Below are positions 10,552 to 18,386 of a DNA stretch of 64,000 bases, piece after piece. Made by a program: the position numbers and the translations under genes. Within the stretch, counting starts at the first letter, position 1. Every line of letters begins with the position of its first letter. The stretch is from positions 1 to 64,000 of the forward strand of contig NZ_NFJP01000016.1 in the NCBI RefSeq assembly GCF_002159915.1, written 5' to 3'. The notes below the pieces were generated by a model. The model was not told the origin of the DNA and made no database searches. It saw only the letters and a program-made list of their open reading frames with translations. The stretch comes from Gordonibacter sp. An230. GTDB taxonomy: Bacteria; Actinomycetota; Coriobacteriia; Coriobacteriales; Eggerthellaceae.

Positions 10552-11861
10552 TCTGGCGCTGCTCAACTTACGAATTCGATACGAGGATGCCCATCGTGAT
10601 GGGCATCCTCAACGTTACCCCTGATTCCTTTTCCGATGGAGGCCAACACGAAGGACTCGATGCCGCGCTCGCGCACGCCGAGAACATGGCGGAGGAGGGC
10701 GCCCGCATCATCGACGTGGGCGGCGAGTCCATGCGGCCCGGAGCTGTGCCGGTGAGCGAAGGGGAGGAGCTTGCCCGCGTGCTGCCCGTGGTGAGCGAAT
10801 TGGCGACTCGCGGCATATGCGTGAGCATCGACACTCGGCATGCCGGGGTGGCGCGCGCATGCCTTGAGGCGGGCGCGTCTATCGTGAACGACGTGTCGGG
10901 TTTTCGCGATCCCGCCATGGTGCAGGTCGTGCGCGAATCGGGCGTCGACTGCGGTCTTGTGGCCATGCACATGCAGGGCGAGCCTGCCACGATGCAGGAC
11001 GCGCCTTCTTACGGTGACGTGGTCGCCGAGGTGCGCGACTGGCTGGCCGACCGCGCGGCCGCGCTTGAGGCGGCGGGCATCGCGCGTGAGCGCATCTGCC
11101 TCGATCCCGGCCCTGGTTTCGGTAAGACCGCTCAACAGACGCTCGAGGTGGTGCGTAACTTTCAGGAGTTCGCACGGCTGGGCTATCCGGTGATGGCGGC
11201 ACTCTCGCGCAAAAGCTACCTGGGATTCGCCTATGGCATCGAGCGTCCGGCCGAACGCGACGAGGTGTCGGCGGCTGAAGCGCTCATGGCGTGCGAACTG
11301 GGGGCCAGCGTGGTGCGCACGCACAATGTGGCCGCCACGGTGGCAGCCCTCGAAGGCATGCGCCCGTACGCGTTTTTGGGGCTGGGCTGCAACGTGCCGC
11401 TCGTAGCCGAGCCGGGGGAGGAGCGCGAGGGCAAGATCGCCATGCTCAACCAGGCTGTCACCGAGCTGTGCGCGCTGCCAGACTCCCAGATCGTCGACAT
11501 CTCGAGTTTTTACGAGAGCGAGCCTGCGTACTATCTCGATCAGGACATGTTCGTGAATGCCGTGGTGCTGCTGCGCACCGGCATACCGCCAAGGGAACTT
11601 TTGGGCTATTTGCACGCCATCGAGAACAGTCTTGGACGCGTGCGCGAGGTAGCCAACGGACCGCGCACGTGCGACCTCGACATTCTTGACTACCAGCTTT
11701 ACGTTGCGGATTCCGATGACCTTGCATTGCCGCACCCGCGTTTGTTGGAGCGTGATTTCGTGGTGAGGCCGTTGCTGGAGCTGCGTCCTCGCCACGTGCT
11801 GGCGAACGGCGTGCCGGTAACCGACGCATCTGTGAGCGTGGGGAAGAGCGTGCGGTTGTGA
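10548..11861 (+). CDS. folP-folK: Bifunctional dihydropteroate synthase / HPPK (FolP-FolK fusion)
   Basis: A 437-residue fusion carrying two consecutive folate-pathway steps. Residues ~1-270 are dihydropteroate synthase: GILNVTPDSFSDGG (~19), VSIDTRHAG (~92), the DPGPGFGKT loop (~186), ALSRKSYLG and VRTHNV. Residues ~272-437 are 6-hydroxymethyl-dihydropterin pyrophosphokinase: FLGLGCNVPL (~273), FYESEPAYY and the metal/ATP motif GPRTCDLDILDY (~371). The order DHPS then HPPK is the reverse of the pathway order and of the HPPK-DHPS fusions known from some eukaryotes. ATGA overlaps with both ftsH upstream and birA downstream suggest a single coupled transcript. Confidence 0.94.
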
Positions 11862-12937
11862 GCGGAGCCGGTGGAGGCTCTGCCTCCTACGTTCGAGGGG
11901 CGCAGGGCGGCGCTTGGTCGCCGACGTGTTGCGCTCGCGATGCTGAAGGGGATGATGCCGCTTCGTTTGCCCTCTCGATCCGCAGCATTCTGCTCGATGA
12001 GGTCTCCTCCACCAACGACGAGGTCAAGCGTGCCCTTGGCGCGGGCGAGGCCGAAGGGCTTGTAGTGCGCGCGCTTCGCCAAACCGGTGGTTATGGTCGG
12101 CAGGGACGTGCATGGGCGAGCCCCGAGGGCGGTCTGTACTGCTCGTTGCTGCTACGCCCTCGGGTGGCGCCTTCCGTTCTGCCTACGTTGAGCCTCGTCG
12201 TCGGCATGGCCGTTCGGAACGCCGTGGCCGCGCTGACCGATGCGCCGGCCGCGGAGGCTGTTCGTATCAAGTGGCCGAACGACGTGGTGGTGGATCGCGG
12301 CGTCCTGTGCGGCGCGTATGCGCGCGTCTCTGGTTTCGACTTCGCAGCGCAAAATCGCGATTATGAACGATTTTCCGGTTCGAATCCCTCTGCTTTTCTG
12401 CAAAAGCCCAGTTCGCCTTTCTCGGCGTCGTTGAAAAATCGTTCACAACCGCATTTTTGTGCATGTGATGACGCAGACGATGCCTCGCCCGATGCGCCCG
12501 CCCCCTTTCAGAAGCTGTGCGGCATCTCATGCGAGGCGCACGGCGGCGGCGTGTGCGTGGGTGTCGGCGTAAACGTGGTGCCGCCCGCCGAGCGGCCCGA
12601 CGTGGGCGGCAAGAACGAGGCCGCCTACGTGGCAGAGTTCGCAAAAGGGGCTGTGACCGTCGATCACGTTTTCGACGCCTTTCTGGTCGCGTTCTCTGCG
12701 CTCTACGCTCGATGGCAGCGCGACGGATTCGCTCCCTTTGTCGAGGAATACAATGCTCGGTCTCACCTGATCGGCTCCGATGTGACTATCGAGGATCGCA
12801 GCGGCACTCTACTCGCCTCCGGCACGGTCGCTCGCGTCGACGCCTGCGGCCGCTTGGTTCTGCGTTCGCCAGGCGGTGCCGAGTTTTCCGTGTCCTCTGG
12901 AGAAGCTCACGTGCGCTGGGCGAGTCCTTCTCGGTAG
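11858..12937 (+). CDS. birA: Biotin--[acetyl-CoA carboxylase] ligase, with in-frame insert
   Basis: A 359-residue biotin protein ligase that attaches biotin to carboxylase carrier domains. Visible motifs are SSTNDEVKRAL (~52), the biotinyl-AMP loop GGYGRQGRAW (~75), KWPNDVVVD (~139), the VGVGVNVVPP block (~232), and a C-terminal SH3-like part with IGSDVTIEDRSG. It has no N-terminal HTH, so it is a mono-functional (class I) enzyme and not a repressor. About 70 extra residues split the usual KWPND...LCGI segment (see the element at 12305-12523). Removing them restores a canonical sequence. Whether the insert is tolerated or inactivates the enzyme cannot be judged here. Confidence 0.9.
   Translation: MSGAGGGSASYVRGAQGGAWSPTCCARDAEGDDAASFALSIRSILLDEVSSTNDEVKRALGAGEAEGLVVRALRQTGGYGRQGRAWASPEGGLYCSLLLRPRVAPSVLPTLSLVVGMAVRNAVAALTDAPAAEAVRIKWPNDVVVDRGVLCGAYARVSGFDFAAQNRDYERFSGSNPSAFLQKPSSPFSASLKNRSQPHFCACDDADDASPDAPAPFQKLCGISCEAHGGGVCVGVGVNVVPPAERPDVGGKNEAAYVAEFAKGAVTVDHVFDAFLVAFSALYARWQRDGFAPFVEEYNARSHLIGSDVTIEDRSGTLLASGTVARVDACGRLVLRSPGGAEFSVSSGEAHVRWASPSR
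12305..12523. mobile_element. Small palindromic insertion inside birA, bounded by 9-bp direct repeats
   Basis: CTGTGCGGC occurs at 12305-12313 and again at 12515-12523, exactly 210 bp (70 codons) apart and in the same codon phase (Leu-Cys-Gly). The DNA between carries imperfect ~30-bp inverted repeats (12347-12376 and 12433-12462, sharing TGAACGATTTT) around a smaller hairpin GCTTTT-CTGC-AAAAGC (12392-12407). It is AT-richer than the flanking gene. This is the structure expected of a miniature element with a 9-bp target duplication that kept the reading frame. No transposase is encoded and no second copy was found in the window. Confidence 0.6.
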
Positions 12938-13166
12938 GGTGCTCGATAGGCTCTCCCTATTGCTCCCCTTCGCAAACGTGATGTGGTTCGAGCGCGGCTG
13001 GTCTTCGCGCGATGCCCTGACACTCCATGCGGCGGCGTGCCGCATCGTTCGCCCAGATTCTTTCCATATGTGGTGAATATGCTAAAAATGGGTGGTATCG
13101 GGGGAATTGGGGGTTACAATATATCGTTCCGCAAAAAGGCATAAGAGGAAAGGCAGCGGCGAAGGT

Positions 13167-14711
13167 ATGGCAGCAACGACTACGAATCATACACATGAAC
13201 TGGGAGAACGTAAGAATTGCGCTTCGGTGCCGACAGAAGCAGCCTCTCGTGCGCAGGCTCCTGCCGGGGGAGGTTCGCAGCATCCTGGGCGCGATGACAA
13301 GGTGGGCCGGATGGGCACGGCGTCTATTCCGCGCCTCATCGTGGAGTTCGCCATACCGTCCATTCTCGGCATGCTGGTGAACGGTGCGTACAACGTTATC
13401 GACTCCGTGTTCCTCGGTCAGGCCATGGGCGAGATCGGCCTGGCCACTGCCACGGTGGCGATGCCCATCATGACGGTGTTCATGGCCATCGCCATGCTCG
13501 TTGGCAACGGCGGCAACGCGTTGGCCGCGTTGCGCATGGGCGAGGGCAATCGCGAGGAGGCCGAGCGCAGCCTGGGCAACACCGTGTGCCTGGCTATCGT
13601 GTTCGCGGTGATCGTAGCCGTGGTTGCGCACATTCCCGCATGTATCGACATGCTGCTGAGCGTTTCGGGGGCAACGCCTGAAGACTGGGAGTATGCGCAA
13701 GCGTTCATCCAGATCATCTCTTTGGGCTTCGTGTTTCAGTGCATCGGCATGGGCGTGAACAACTTTATCCGAACGTCCGGTGCGCCGAACCGCGCGCTCG
13801 GCACCATGGTGATAGGCGCCGTGTCGTGCACCGTGTTCAACTTCCTGTTCGTGATGGTTCTGGGGTGGGGCGTGCAAGGCAGCGCGTTGGCGACGGTGTG
13901 CGGTCAAGCCCTTTCGTGCGCTACGGTTCTGTGGTACTTCACCGTTACGAAAAACGTGCCCATGAAGCTGCACGCGCGCTTTTTGCGCTTGCATGCGCGC
14001 ACGGTGAGGCTCATCCTCTCGCTCGGCCTTGCCAGCTTCGCCGTGCAGGCGGGCATGGCCGTGGTGAACTTCGTGTTGAACAACCTGCTGAACATGTACG
14101 GTGCGGAAAGCGCGTTGGGCGCCGAGGGAGCGCTTGCGTCCATCGGTGTGGTGCAGCGCGTGGCTATGTTCACCGTGCTGCCGCTCATCGGCGTGTCGAT
14201 CGCCATCCAGCCGCTGCTTGGTTTCAATTACGGCGCGCATTTGTTCGGGCGCGTGAAGAAGACGCTGTGGTGCGGCAGCCTGGGAGCGACCGGCATCGCG
14301 GTGGTGCTGTGGTCGCTCGTGCACCTGTTTCCCAACCAGATTGTCGGGTTCTTCGGCATCACGAGCGATTCATTGCGCGATTTCACGGTGTTCGCGCTCA
14401 AGGTGCAGCTGTTCATGCTGCCGCTCGTGGGCTTCCAGATAGTGGGCTCGAACTATTTCCAGGCTACAGGACAGCCGTTGAAGTCCGTCTTCCTGTCGCT
14501 GACGCGCCAGATACTGTTCCTCATTCCGTTGCTGTTGGTGCTGCCGATGCTGCTTCCCGGCTGGTTTCCTCAGTTCACCAGCCTTGATGCGCTGTATTTT
14601 GCCACGCCGGCAGCCGACTTCCTGGCCATTTTCACCACGGCAGTGTTCGTGGTGGTGGAGGTGGGGCGCTTGCGCAAACTCGAGCAAGGAGAGTTGAAGG
14701 CGCGGTTCTAG
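13167..14711 (+). CDS. MATE family multidrug/cation-coupled exporter
   Basis: A 514-residue polytopic membrane protein with ~12 membrane segments after a ~50-residue polar N-terminus. Recognisable features are the opening IPRLIVEFAIPSILGMLVNG, a first helix containing NVIDSVFLGQAMGEIGLA, and the second-half ILSLGLASFAVQAGMAVVNF with PLIGVSIAIQPLLGFNYGA, all typical of MATE exporters (NorM/DinF/MepA type, probably the MepA-like branch). The substrate is not predictable. The start is uncertain: 13167 has GAAGG too close upstream, AAGAGGAAAGG lies ~13 nt away, and the frame is open further upstream. TACAAT at 13115-13120 is a possible -10 box. Confidence 0.88.
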   Translation: MAATTTNHTHELGERKNCASVPTEAASRAQAPAGGGSQHPGRDDKVGRMGTASIPRLIVEFAIPSILGMLVNGAYNVIDSVFLGQAMGEIGLATATVAMPIMTVFMAIAMLVGNGGNALAALRMGEGNREEAERSLGNTVCLAIVFAVIVAVVAHIPACIDMLLSVSGATPEDWEYAQAFIQIISLGFVFQCIGMGVNNFIRTSGAPNRALGTMVIGAVSCTVFNFLFVMVLGWGVQGSALATVCGQALSCATVLWYFTVTKNVPMKLHARFLRLHARTVRLILSLGLASFAVQAGMAVVNFVLNNLLNMYGAESALGAEGALASIGVVQRVAMFTVLPLIGVSIAIQPLLGFNYGAHLFGRVKKTLWCGSLGATGIAVVLWSLVHLFPNQIVGFFGITSDSLRDFTVFALKVQLFMLPLVGFQIVGSNYFQATGQPLKSVFLSLTRQILFLIPLLLVLPMLLPGWFPQFTSLDALYFATPAADFLAIFTTAVFVVVEVGRLRKLEQGELKARF

Positions 14712-15066
14712 CGCAGCCGCCGTCCTCGGTCGGGGTTGGGATGTCCCAGGCTTTCTGCGAGGCCGCCGGGCGCGGTCGCGGAGCCTTACGGCGCGGGTCG
14801 CGGCTTGGGGAGCGGGGCGGTGGTGCGAGCCTTCGTCGCCGGAGAGTGCCGTGTGGGGTTGTGTCGCGCGTAGGACGCGCTGCGCGGTCGCTCGCTTTCG
14901 GTGCGCGGATGCGAGTGGGAGCGAAGGCTTCGGCGGCTCTTCCCGAAGGCGTTCCCCGCGCTCATCGCATACATTGTCACCCTATGAGAAGTCCGCGGGT
15001 TACGTGAATCCACGGACTTCTCTATACTGCGAGGCTGTTTGACGGCCATTGTGGAAAGGGGTGCGC
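14712..15066 (+). other. 355-bp intergenic region between the MATE gene and bioY
   Basis: There is no gene. The first ~230 bp show nothing recognisable, and the end contains the hairpin/operator at 14986-15022 and a candidate -10 box at 15023-15028. Confidence 0.5.
14986..15028 (+). promoter_or_regulatory. Candidate bioY operator: 13-bp inverted repeat next to a -10 box
   Basis: GAGAAGTCCGCGG (14986-14998) and CCACGGACTTCTC (15010-15022) form an inverted repeat with one mismatch and an 11-nt centre. TATACT (15023-15028) follows directly, and bioY starts at 15067. The repeat would cover the -35 region, as expected for a repressor. The local BirA has no DNA-binding domain, so any biotin-responsive regulator must be another protein. 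It could instead be a weak terminator. Confidence 0.45.
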
Positions 15067-15741
15067 ATGGGCGAGGGGCCGATGAAGGCAACTGGCGCCG
15101 AAGCGGCGGCGGGCGCGAGCGAGGTGGGTGCGCAGGCGTCTGCTGCAGGCGCGAACGCGGCGGCTCGGGAGATGCGTGGGAGGGCAAGACGGACGGGCTC
15201 GGCATCGCGGACTCGCTCGATTGCGTTCGTAGGCTTGACGATTGCGATCATGGGCGTTTCGGCGTGGGTATCCGTGCCGCTGGGGCCGGTTCTGCTCACC
15301 TTGCAGATGTTCGCGATCTCGTTTGCCATCCTCGTGCTCTCTCCGCGCGAATGCATGGTCGCGATAACGGGATACGTGCTGCTGGGCACGCTGGGGCTGC
15401 CGTTGTTCTCGGGCATGCGCGGGGGGATAGGGATGCTTCTCGGCCCGACAGGGGGCTATTTGTGGGGCTATCTTCTTGGAGTGGGTGCGGCGCTTGCGCT
15501 GCGTGCTGCGCTCGCGCGCATGGCGGGAACGCGAGCGTTTGCCGTTGATCTGTGCGCGTGCCTCGTGTTTATCGCGGTGTCGTACCTGTGCGGGTGCGTG
15601 CAATACGCGGCAGTGGTGGGCGTCGATCTAGCTGCCGCATTCGCTGTGACCATTGCGCCTTTTGCGATTCCCGATGTCATGAAGGCAGTGGCGGCGGTTG
15701 TGTGCGCACGTGCTGTCAAACGCGCGCTTCCAAGACGGTAA
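15067..15741 (+). CDS. bioY: Biotin transporter BioY (ECF S-component)
   Basis: A 224-residue membrane protein. After an Ala-rich N-terminus (~45 residues), the BioY domain has about six helices. It includes PLGPVLLTLQMFAISFAIL (~75), the GYVLLGTLGLPLFSGMRGG segment (~100), GPTGGYLWGYLLG (~127) and the closing APFAIPDVMKA. BioY binds biotin in the membrane, alone or with an ECF energising module, and no such module is nearby. ATG 15067 is chosen because GGAAAGGGG lies 5 nt upstream. A biotin requirement fits birA nearby. Confidence 0.92.
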   Translation: MGEGPMKATGAEAAAGASEVGAQASAAGANAAAREMRGRARRTGSASRTRSIAFVGLTIAIMGVSAWVSVPLGPVLLTLQMFAISFAILVLSPRECMVAITGYVLLGTLGLPLFSGMRGGIGMLLGPTGGYLWGYLLGVGAALALRAALARMAGTRAFAVDLCACLVFIAVSYLCGCVQYAAVVGVDLAAAFAVTIAPFAIPDVMKAVAAVVCARAVKRALPRR

Positions 15742-15853
15742 AACGCGCTTGCTATTGGCGATGCGCGAGGGCAATGCTGCGATCAGCGTGGGCTCGGATT
15801 GACGGTTCTTCGGTTCGCCAATCTGAGCCCGACGTATGAAAGATGCAGGCTCG

Positions 15854-16966
15854 TTAGGCCTCGTACACCACGGCACCGGAGGTGAAGCCGCCGCCGAACG
15901 CGACGAGCACGACCTTGTCGCCGCGACGGATGCGACCGCTTGCGTAAGCATCGGCAAGAGCCATGGGAACGCTTGCGGCCGATGAATTGCCGGCGTTCGC
16001 GATGGAGAGTTGGAAGAGGTCGAGGGGGCATTCGAGCTTCTTCGCAGCGTATTTGATGATGCGCTCGTTGGCCTGATGGGGAACGATGCAGGCCACGTCG
16101 TCGAGAGTGAGGTTCGCGCGTTGAAGCGCGGTGCGGATGGCTACGGTCATGGCCTCCGAGGCGAACTTGAACACTTTGGGGCCGTTCATGCGCAGCACTT
16201 GGCGCGGCCTGCCTTCGGCGACGGCTTCGTCGATGGCAAGCTCCTCGTCGATGCGCGCGAGGCCCGGATCTCCTGCGGCCGCCGCGTCGAGAGAGACGCC
16301 GTGCGCGTCGAAGGGCTGTGAAGCGTCGTAGGCGTTTGCACAGGTAAGGGCGTTGGATTCGTCGTCTTCGTTGACGATGAAGCTGCTCAGAATGCCGCGG
16401 CGTTCTTCGCTCCATTCTAGCACGGCCGCACCCGCGCCGTCTCCGAACAGCACGCAGGTGTTGCGATCGGACCAATCGGTGAGGCGGGTGAGGCGTTCGG
16501 CTCCCACCACGAGGGCGTGGCGCACGGGGCTGCGCCCGGCGGCGCCAACGACGGAAGGTGCCGCAGCGGCCATCATCGACTCGGCCATTGCGAGGCCGTA
16601 GACGAAACCCGAACATGCTGCGTTCAAGTCGAAGGCGATGGCGTTTGAAAGGCCAAGGCGGCGGCGTAGAATGCCGGCTTCGGAAGGCGATACGACGTCG
16701 GGTGTGATGGTGGCGCAGATGACGAGGTCGATCTCGTCGGGGTCGATGCGTCGCTCGGCGTGGCCTCCGTCGATCCAGCCCAAGGCTTGGCGGGCTGCGG
16801 TCTCGGCTAGGTCGGAGTTCGTCTCGGCGACGGCGATACGGCGGGATTTGATGCCTGTGCGCGTGCTGATCCATTCGTCATTCGTATCGACGAGTGCTTT
16901 GAGCTCGTCGTTTTTGACCTCCAGCGCAGGGAGACATTTCCCGCATCCGATGATCGTGCTGCCCAT
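15854..16966 (-). CDS. fabH: 3-oxoacyl-[acyl-carrier-protein] synthase III (KAS III)
   Basis: A 370-residue condensing enzyme that starts fatty-acid synthesis from acyl-CoA and malonyl-ACP. The catalytic triad is visible: Cys in NAACSGFVYG (~114), His in VPHQANERI (~289) and Asn in ANAGNSSAASVP (~319). The length is somewhat above the usual ~320-330 because of inserts around residues 135-150 and 195-235. The gene is alone; no acpP, fabD or fabF is adjacent. It converges on bioY. A strong extended -10 promoter with an operator-like sequence precedes it. Confidence 0.92.
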   Translation of the reverse strand: MGSTIIGCGKCLPALEVKNDELKALVDTNDEWISTRTGIKSRRIAVAETNSDLAETAARQALGWIDGGHAERRIDPDEIDLVICATITPDVVSPSEAGILRRRLGLSNAIAFDLNAACSGFVYGLAMAESMMAAAAPSVVGAAGRSPVRHALVVGAERLTRLTDWSDRNTCVLFGDGAGAAVLEWSEERRGILSSFIVNEDDESNALTCANAYDASQPFDAHGVSLDAAAAGDPGLARIDEELAIDEAVAEGRPRQVLRMNGPKVFKFASEAMTVAIRTALQRANLTLDDVACIVPHQANERIIKYAAKKLECPLDLFQLSIANAGNSSAASVPMALADAYASGRIRRGDKVVLVAFGGGFTSGAVVYEA

Positions 16967-16985
16967 ATTGCTCCGTCCTGCAAAT

Positions 16986-17017
16986 GATTAGATAGTCAAA
17001 CTAATTTGATTATAGCA
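16986..17017 (-). promoter_or_regulatory. fabH promoter: extended -10 and overlapping AT-rich operator-like sequence
   Basis: On the minus strand TGCTATAAT (17017 to 17009) is a perfect TGn extended -10 box with no good -35 box. Immediately downstream at the expected start site lies TAGTTTGACTATCTA within an ATTAG...CTAAT imperfect palindrome (about 16986-17004). Its TTTGA core recalls MarR-type operators that govern fatty-acid genes in Firmicutes. That link is a resemblance only. Confidence 0.5.
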
Positions 17018-17065
17018 CCGCCCGTCCTGCGAGAGAGGGCGTGGCTGCGACTTCCACAAAGTGGG

Positions 17066-17436
17066 GCGCTCGGCATCGGGCGCGGTGGACGAAGGGTCGG
17101 CTACGGAGGCGCCCTGCGCTGGTGTGTGAAGCGCTCGGTCGCCGCCGAGACGGCGGAGCACGTGGCCGCCGAGGCGCCCTGTGCTGGCGTGTGAAGCGCT
17201 CGGCATCGGGCGCGCAGGGCGAAAGCTCGGCCACCTCGCGTGTCGCCGCCTCCTCGGTTCGCTCGGTATTGGATGCGCGTGGGGCGAGGGGCGGGCGACT
17301 GCCAGGCAGACGACAGCACGTCGCCGCTCAGCATCGTGCGTGCGTGGGGCGAAGGAGGGCTCTGCATGCGGCGGTACGGGGTGCGGATGCGAGGCGCACA
17401 GGGCGGCGAAGTGCCGCGCGCTCGGCATCGGACGCG
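17066..17436. repeat. Dispersed 19-bp and 33-bp direct repeats
   Basis: The 19-mer GCGCTCGGCATCGGGCGCG is at 17066-17084 and 17196-17214, with a one-mismatch copy at 17418-17436. A 33-bp unit beginning GAGGCGCCCTG is at 17106-17138 and 17171-17203 (31/33 identical), and the second unit runs into the second 19-mer. The mosaic looks like decayed duplications. Confidence 0.7.
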
Positions 17437-17554
17437 TTGGGCGAAAAAAGCCCTCGCCCAACGCGCGTAAACGCAAGGCTCTCTTTCCGTTGAAATAAGG
17501 GCGTGCTGTTTCGTCTCGTCAAAGAGAAGGTGCGCCGCACGAGCGTCGCCGAAA

Positions 17555-17570
17555 TGTTTCACGTGAAACA
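17555..17570. other. parS centromere-like site (ParB binding)
   Basis: Third exact TGTTTCACGTGAAACA copy, 17.4 kb from the first pair and intergenic. Confidence 0.93.
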
Positions 17571-18293
17571 TTCGTTCGTGATCCGATGAAGAGGCGTTTC
17601 TCGCTGAGAGGTTTCATCCGTGTCGAGGAGCGCAGCGCATCGTGGTCATTTTCGATACATGATCGGGTTTTTTTGATAGGGCTCTCCCGACGCCTCAACG
17701 GGGAGGGGGTCTTGTGGATGCCCCTGCAGGAAAAAGACGATTGCCCGCCGGCACGTCCGGCGCATCCATGGAGGAGCCCGTCTTGCCGGCACCCCTACAG
17801 CGTCATTCGCGAGGGCTTGCTCGCGCGGTTATTTTCCGAAACCCTGCGCAGCTCGGCCTCGCGGTCGTCTTTGGTTGCGAGGGCGTGGGAAGGGTGTTTG
17901 CGGAAGGCGTTCGCTAAACAACGAGTGTCTTGTAGGCGGACGCAGCGAGATGCTGGCCTTTGGAGGCTGCGGGTAGCGCATGCAAAGGGCATCGGAGGAT
18001 GAGCGAGAGGCATGTGGCCGGCTGATGGGCGGACGTGTTGGGCGAGAACGTTTCGCTTCCCCTTGCGATTTGCTTCATGCGAGGCATGTGCCTCTCGTCC
18101 GAAAAAAGGGGGTGCCTTCGACCTTGCCGGCGGCGCTTCTTCTTTAGGGAGAGTGCGGATGCGGTCGAACGCTCTGCCTCGTGCGTGCGGCAAAGCTTCC
18201 CCTTTCATGCCCCGTTCTCCTGTTGCGTGGTGGTCAGGGCCTTGTTTTCGTTGGCGATGACGTGGAGAAATCGCACGTTCGCAAAAGTTGGAC

Positions 18294-18323
18294 TTGAATT
18301 TTTGGCTGGGGGGGGGGTATTGT
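18294..18323 (+). promoter_or_regulatory. Candidate phase-variable promoter: G10 tract in the -35/-10 spacer
   Basis: TTGAAT (18294-18299) and TATTGT (18318-18323) are separated by exactly 18 nt. Ten of those nucleotides are an uninterrupted G run (18308-18317) abutting the -10 box. The surface-protein ATG is at 18387. Gain or loss of one G would change the spacer to 17 or 19 nt, the mechanism of several known phase-variable promoters. Confidence 0.6.
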
Positions 18324-18386
18324 TAGTAGATGAGTGCTTATTTTGTTTTGCGAGAGAGTGGGATTACAGGAGATGGGAGAGTTTAA

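Larger units (their letters stand above)
17018..18386. other. 1.37-kb non-coding region with decayed repeats and a parS site
   Basis: Frames are open but the translations are Arg/Ala-rich and overlap in several frames, so no gene is called. The first 450 bp carry short dispersed repeats, then a parS site (17555), then unremarkable sequence to the promoter of the surface-protein gene. A frame from 17586 to 18002 was examined and not accepted. Confidence 0.5.

Noticed and set aside
12371-12390. GGTTCGAATCCC inside the birA insert, like a tRNA T-arm
   Set aside because: The flanking bases do not form a 5-bp T-stem and no acceptor, D or anticodon arm can be built around it.
12957-14324. 455-codon frame antisense to the MATE gene
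   Set aside because: His/Arg/Gln-rich antisense shadow of a clear membrane protein.
17586-18002. 138-codon frame after the third parS site
   Set aside because: No plausible ribosome-binding site, no recognisable domain, and the composition resembles the surrounding non-coding DNA.
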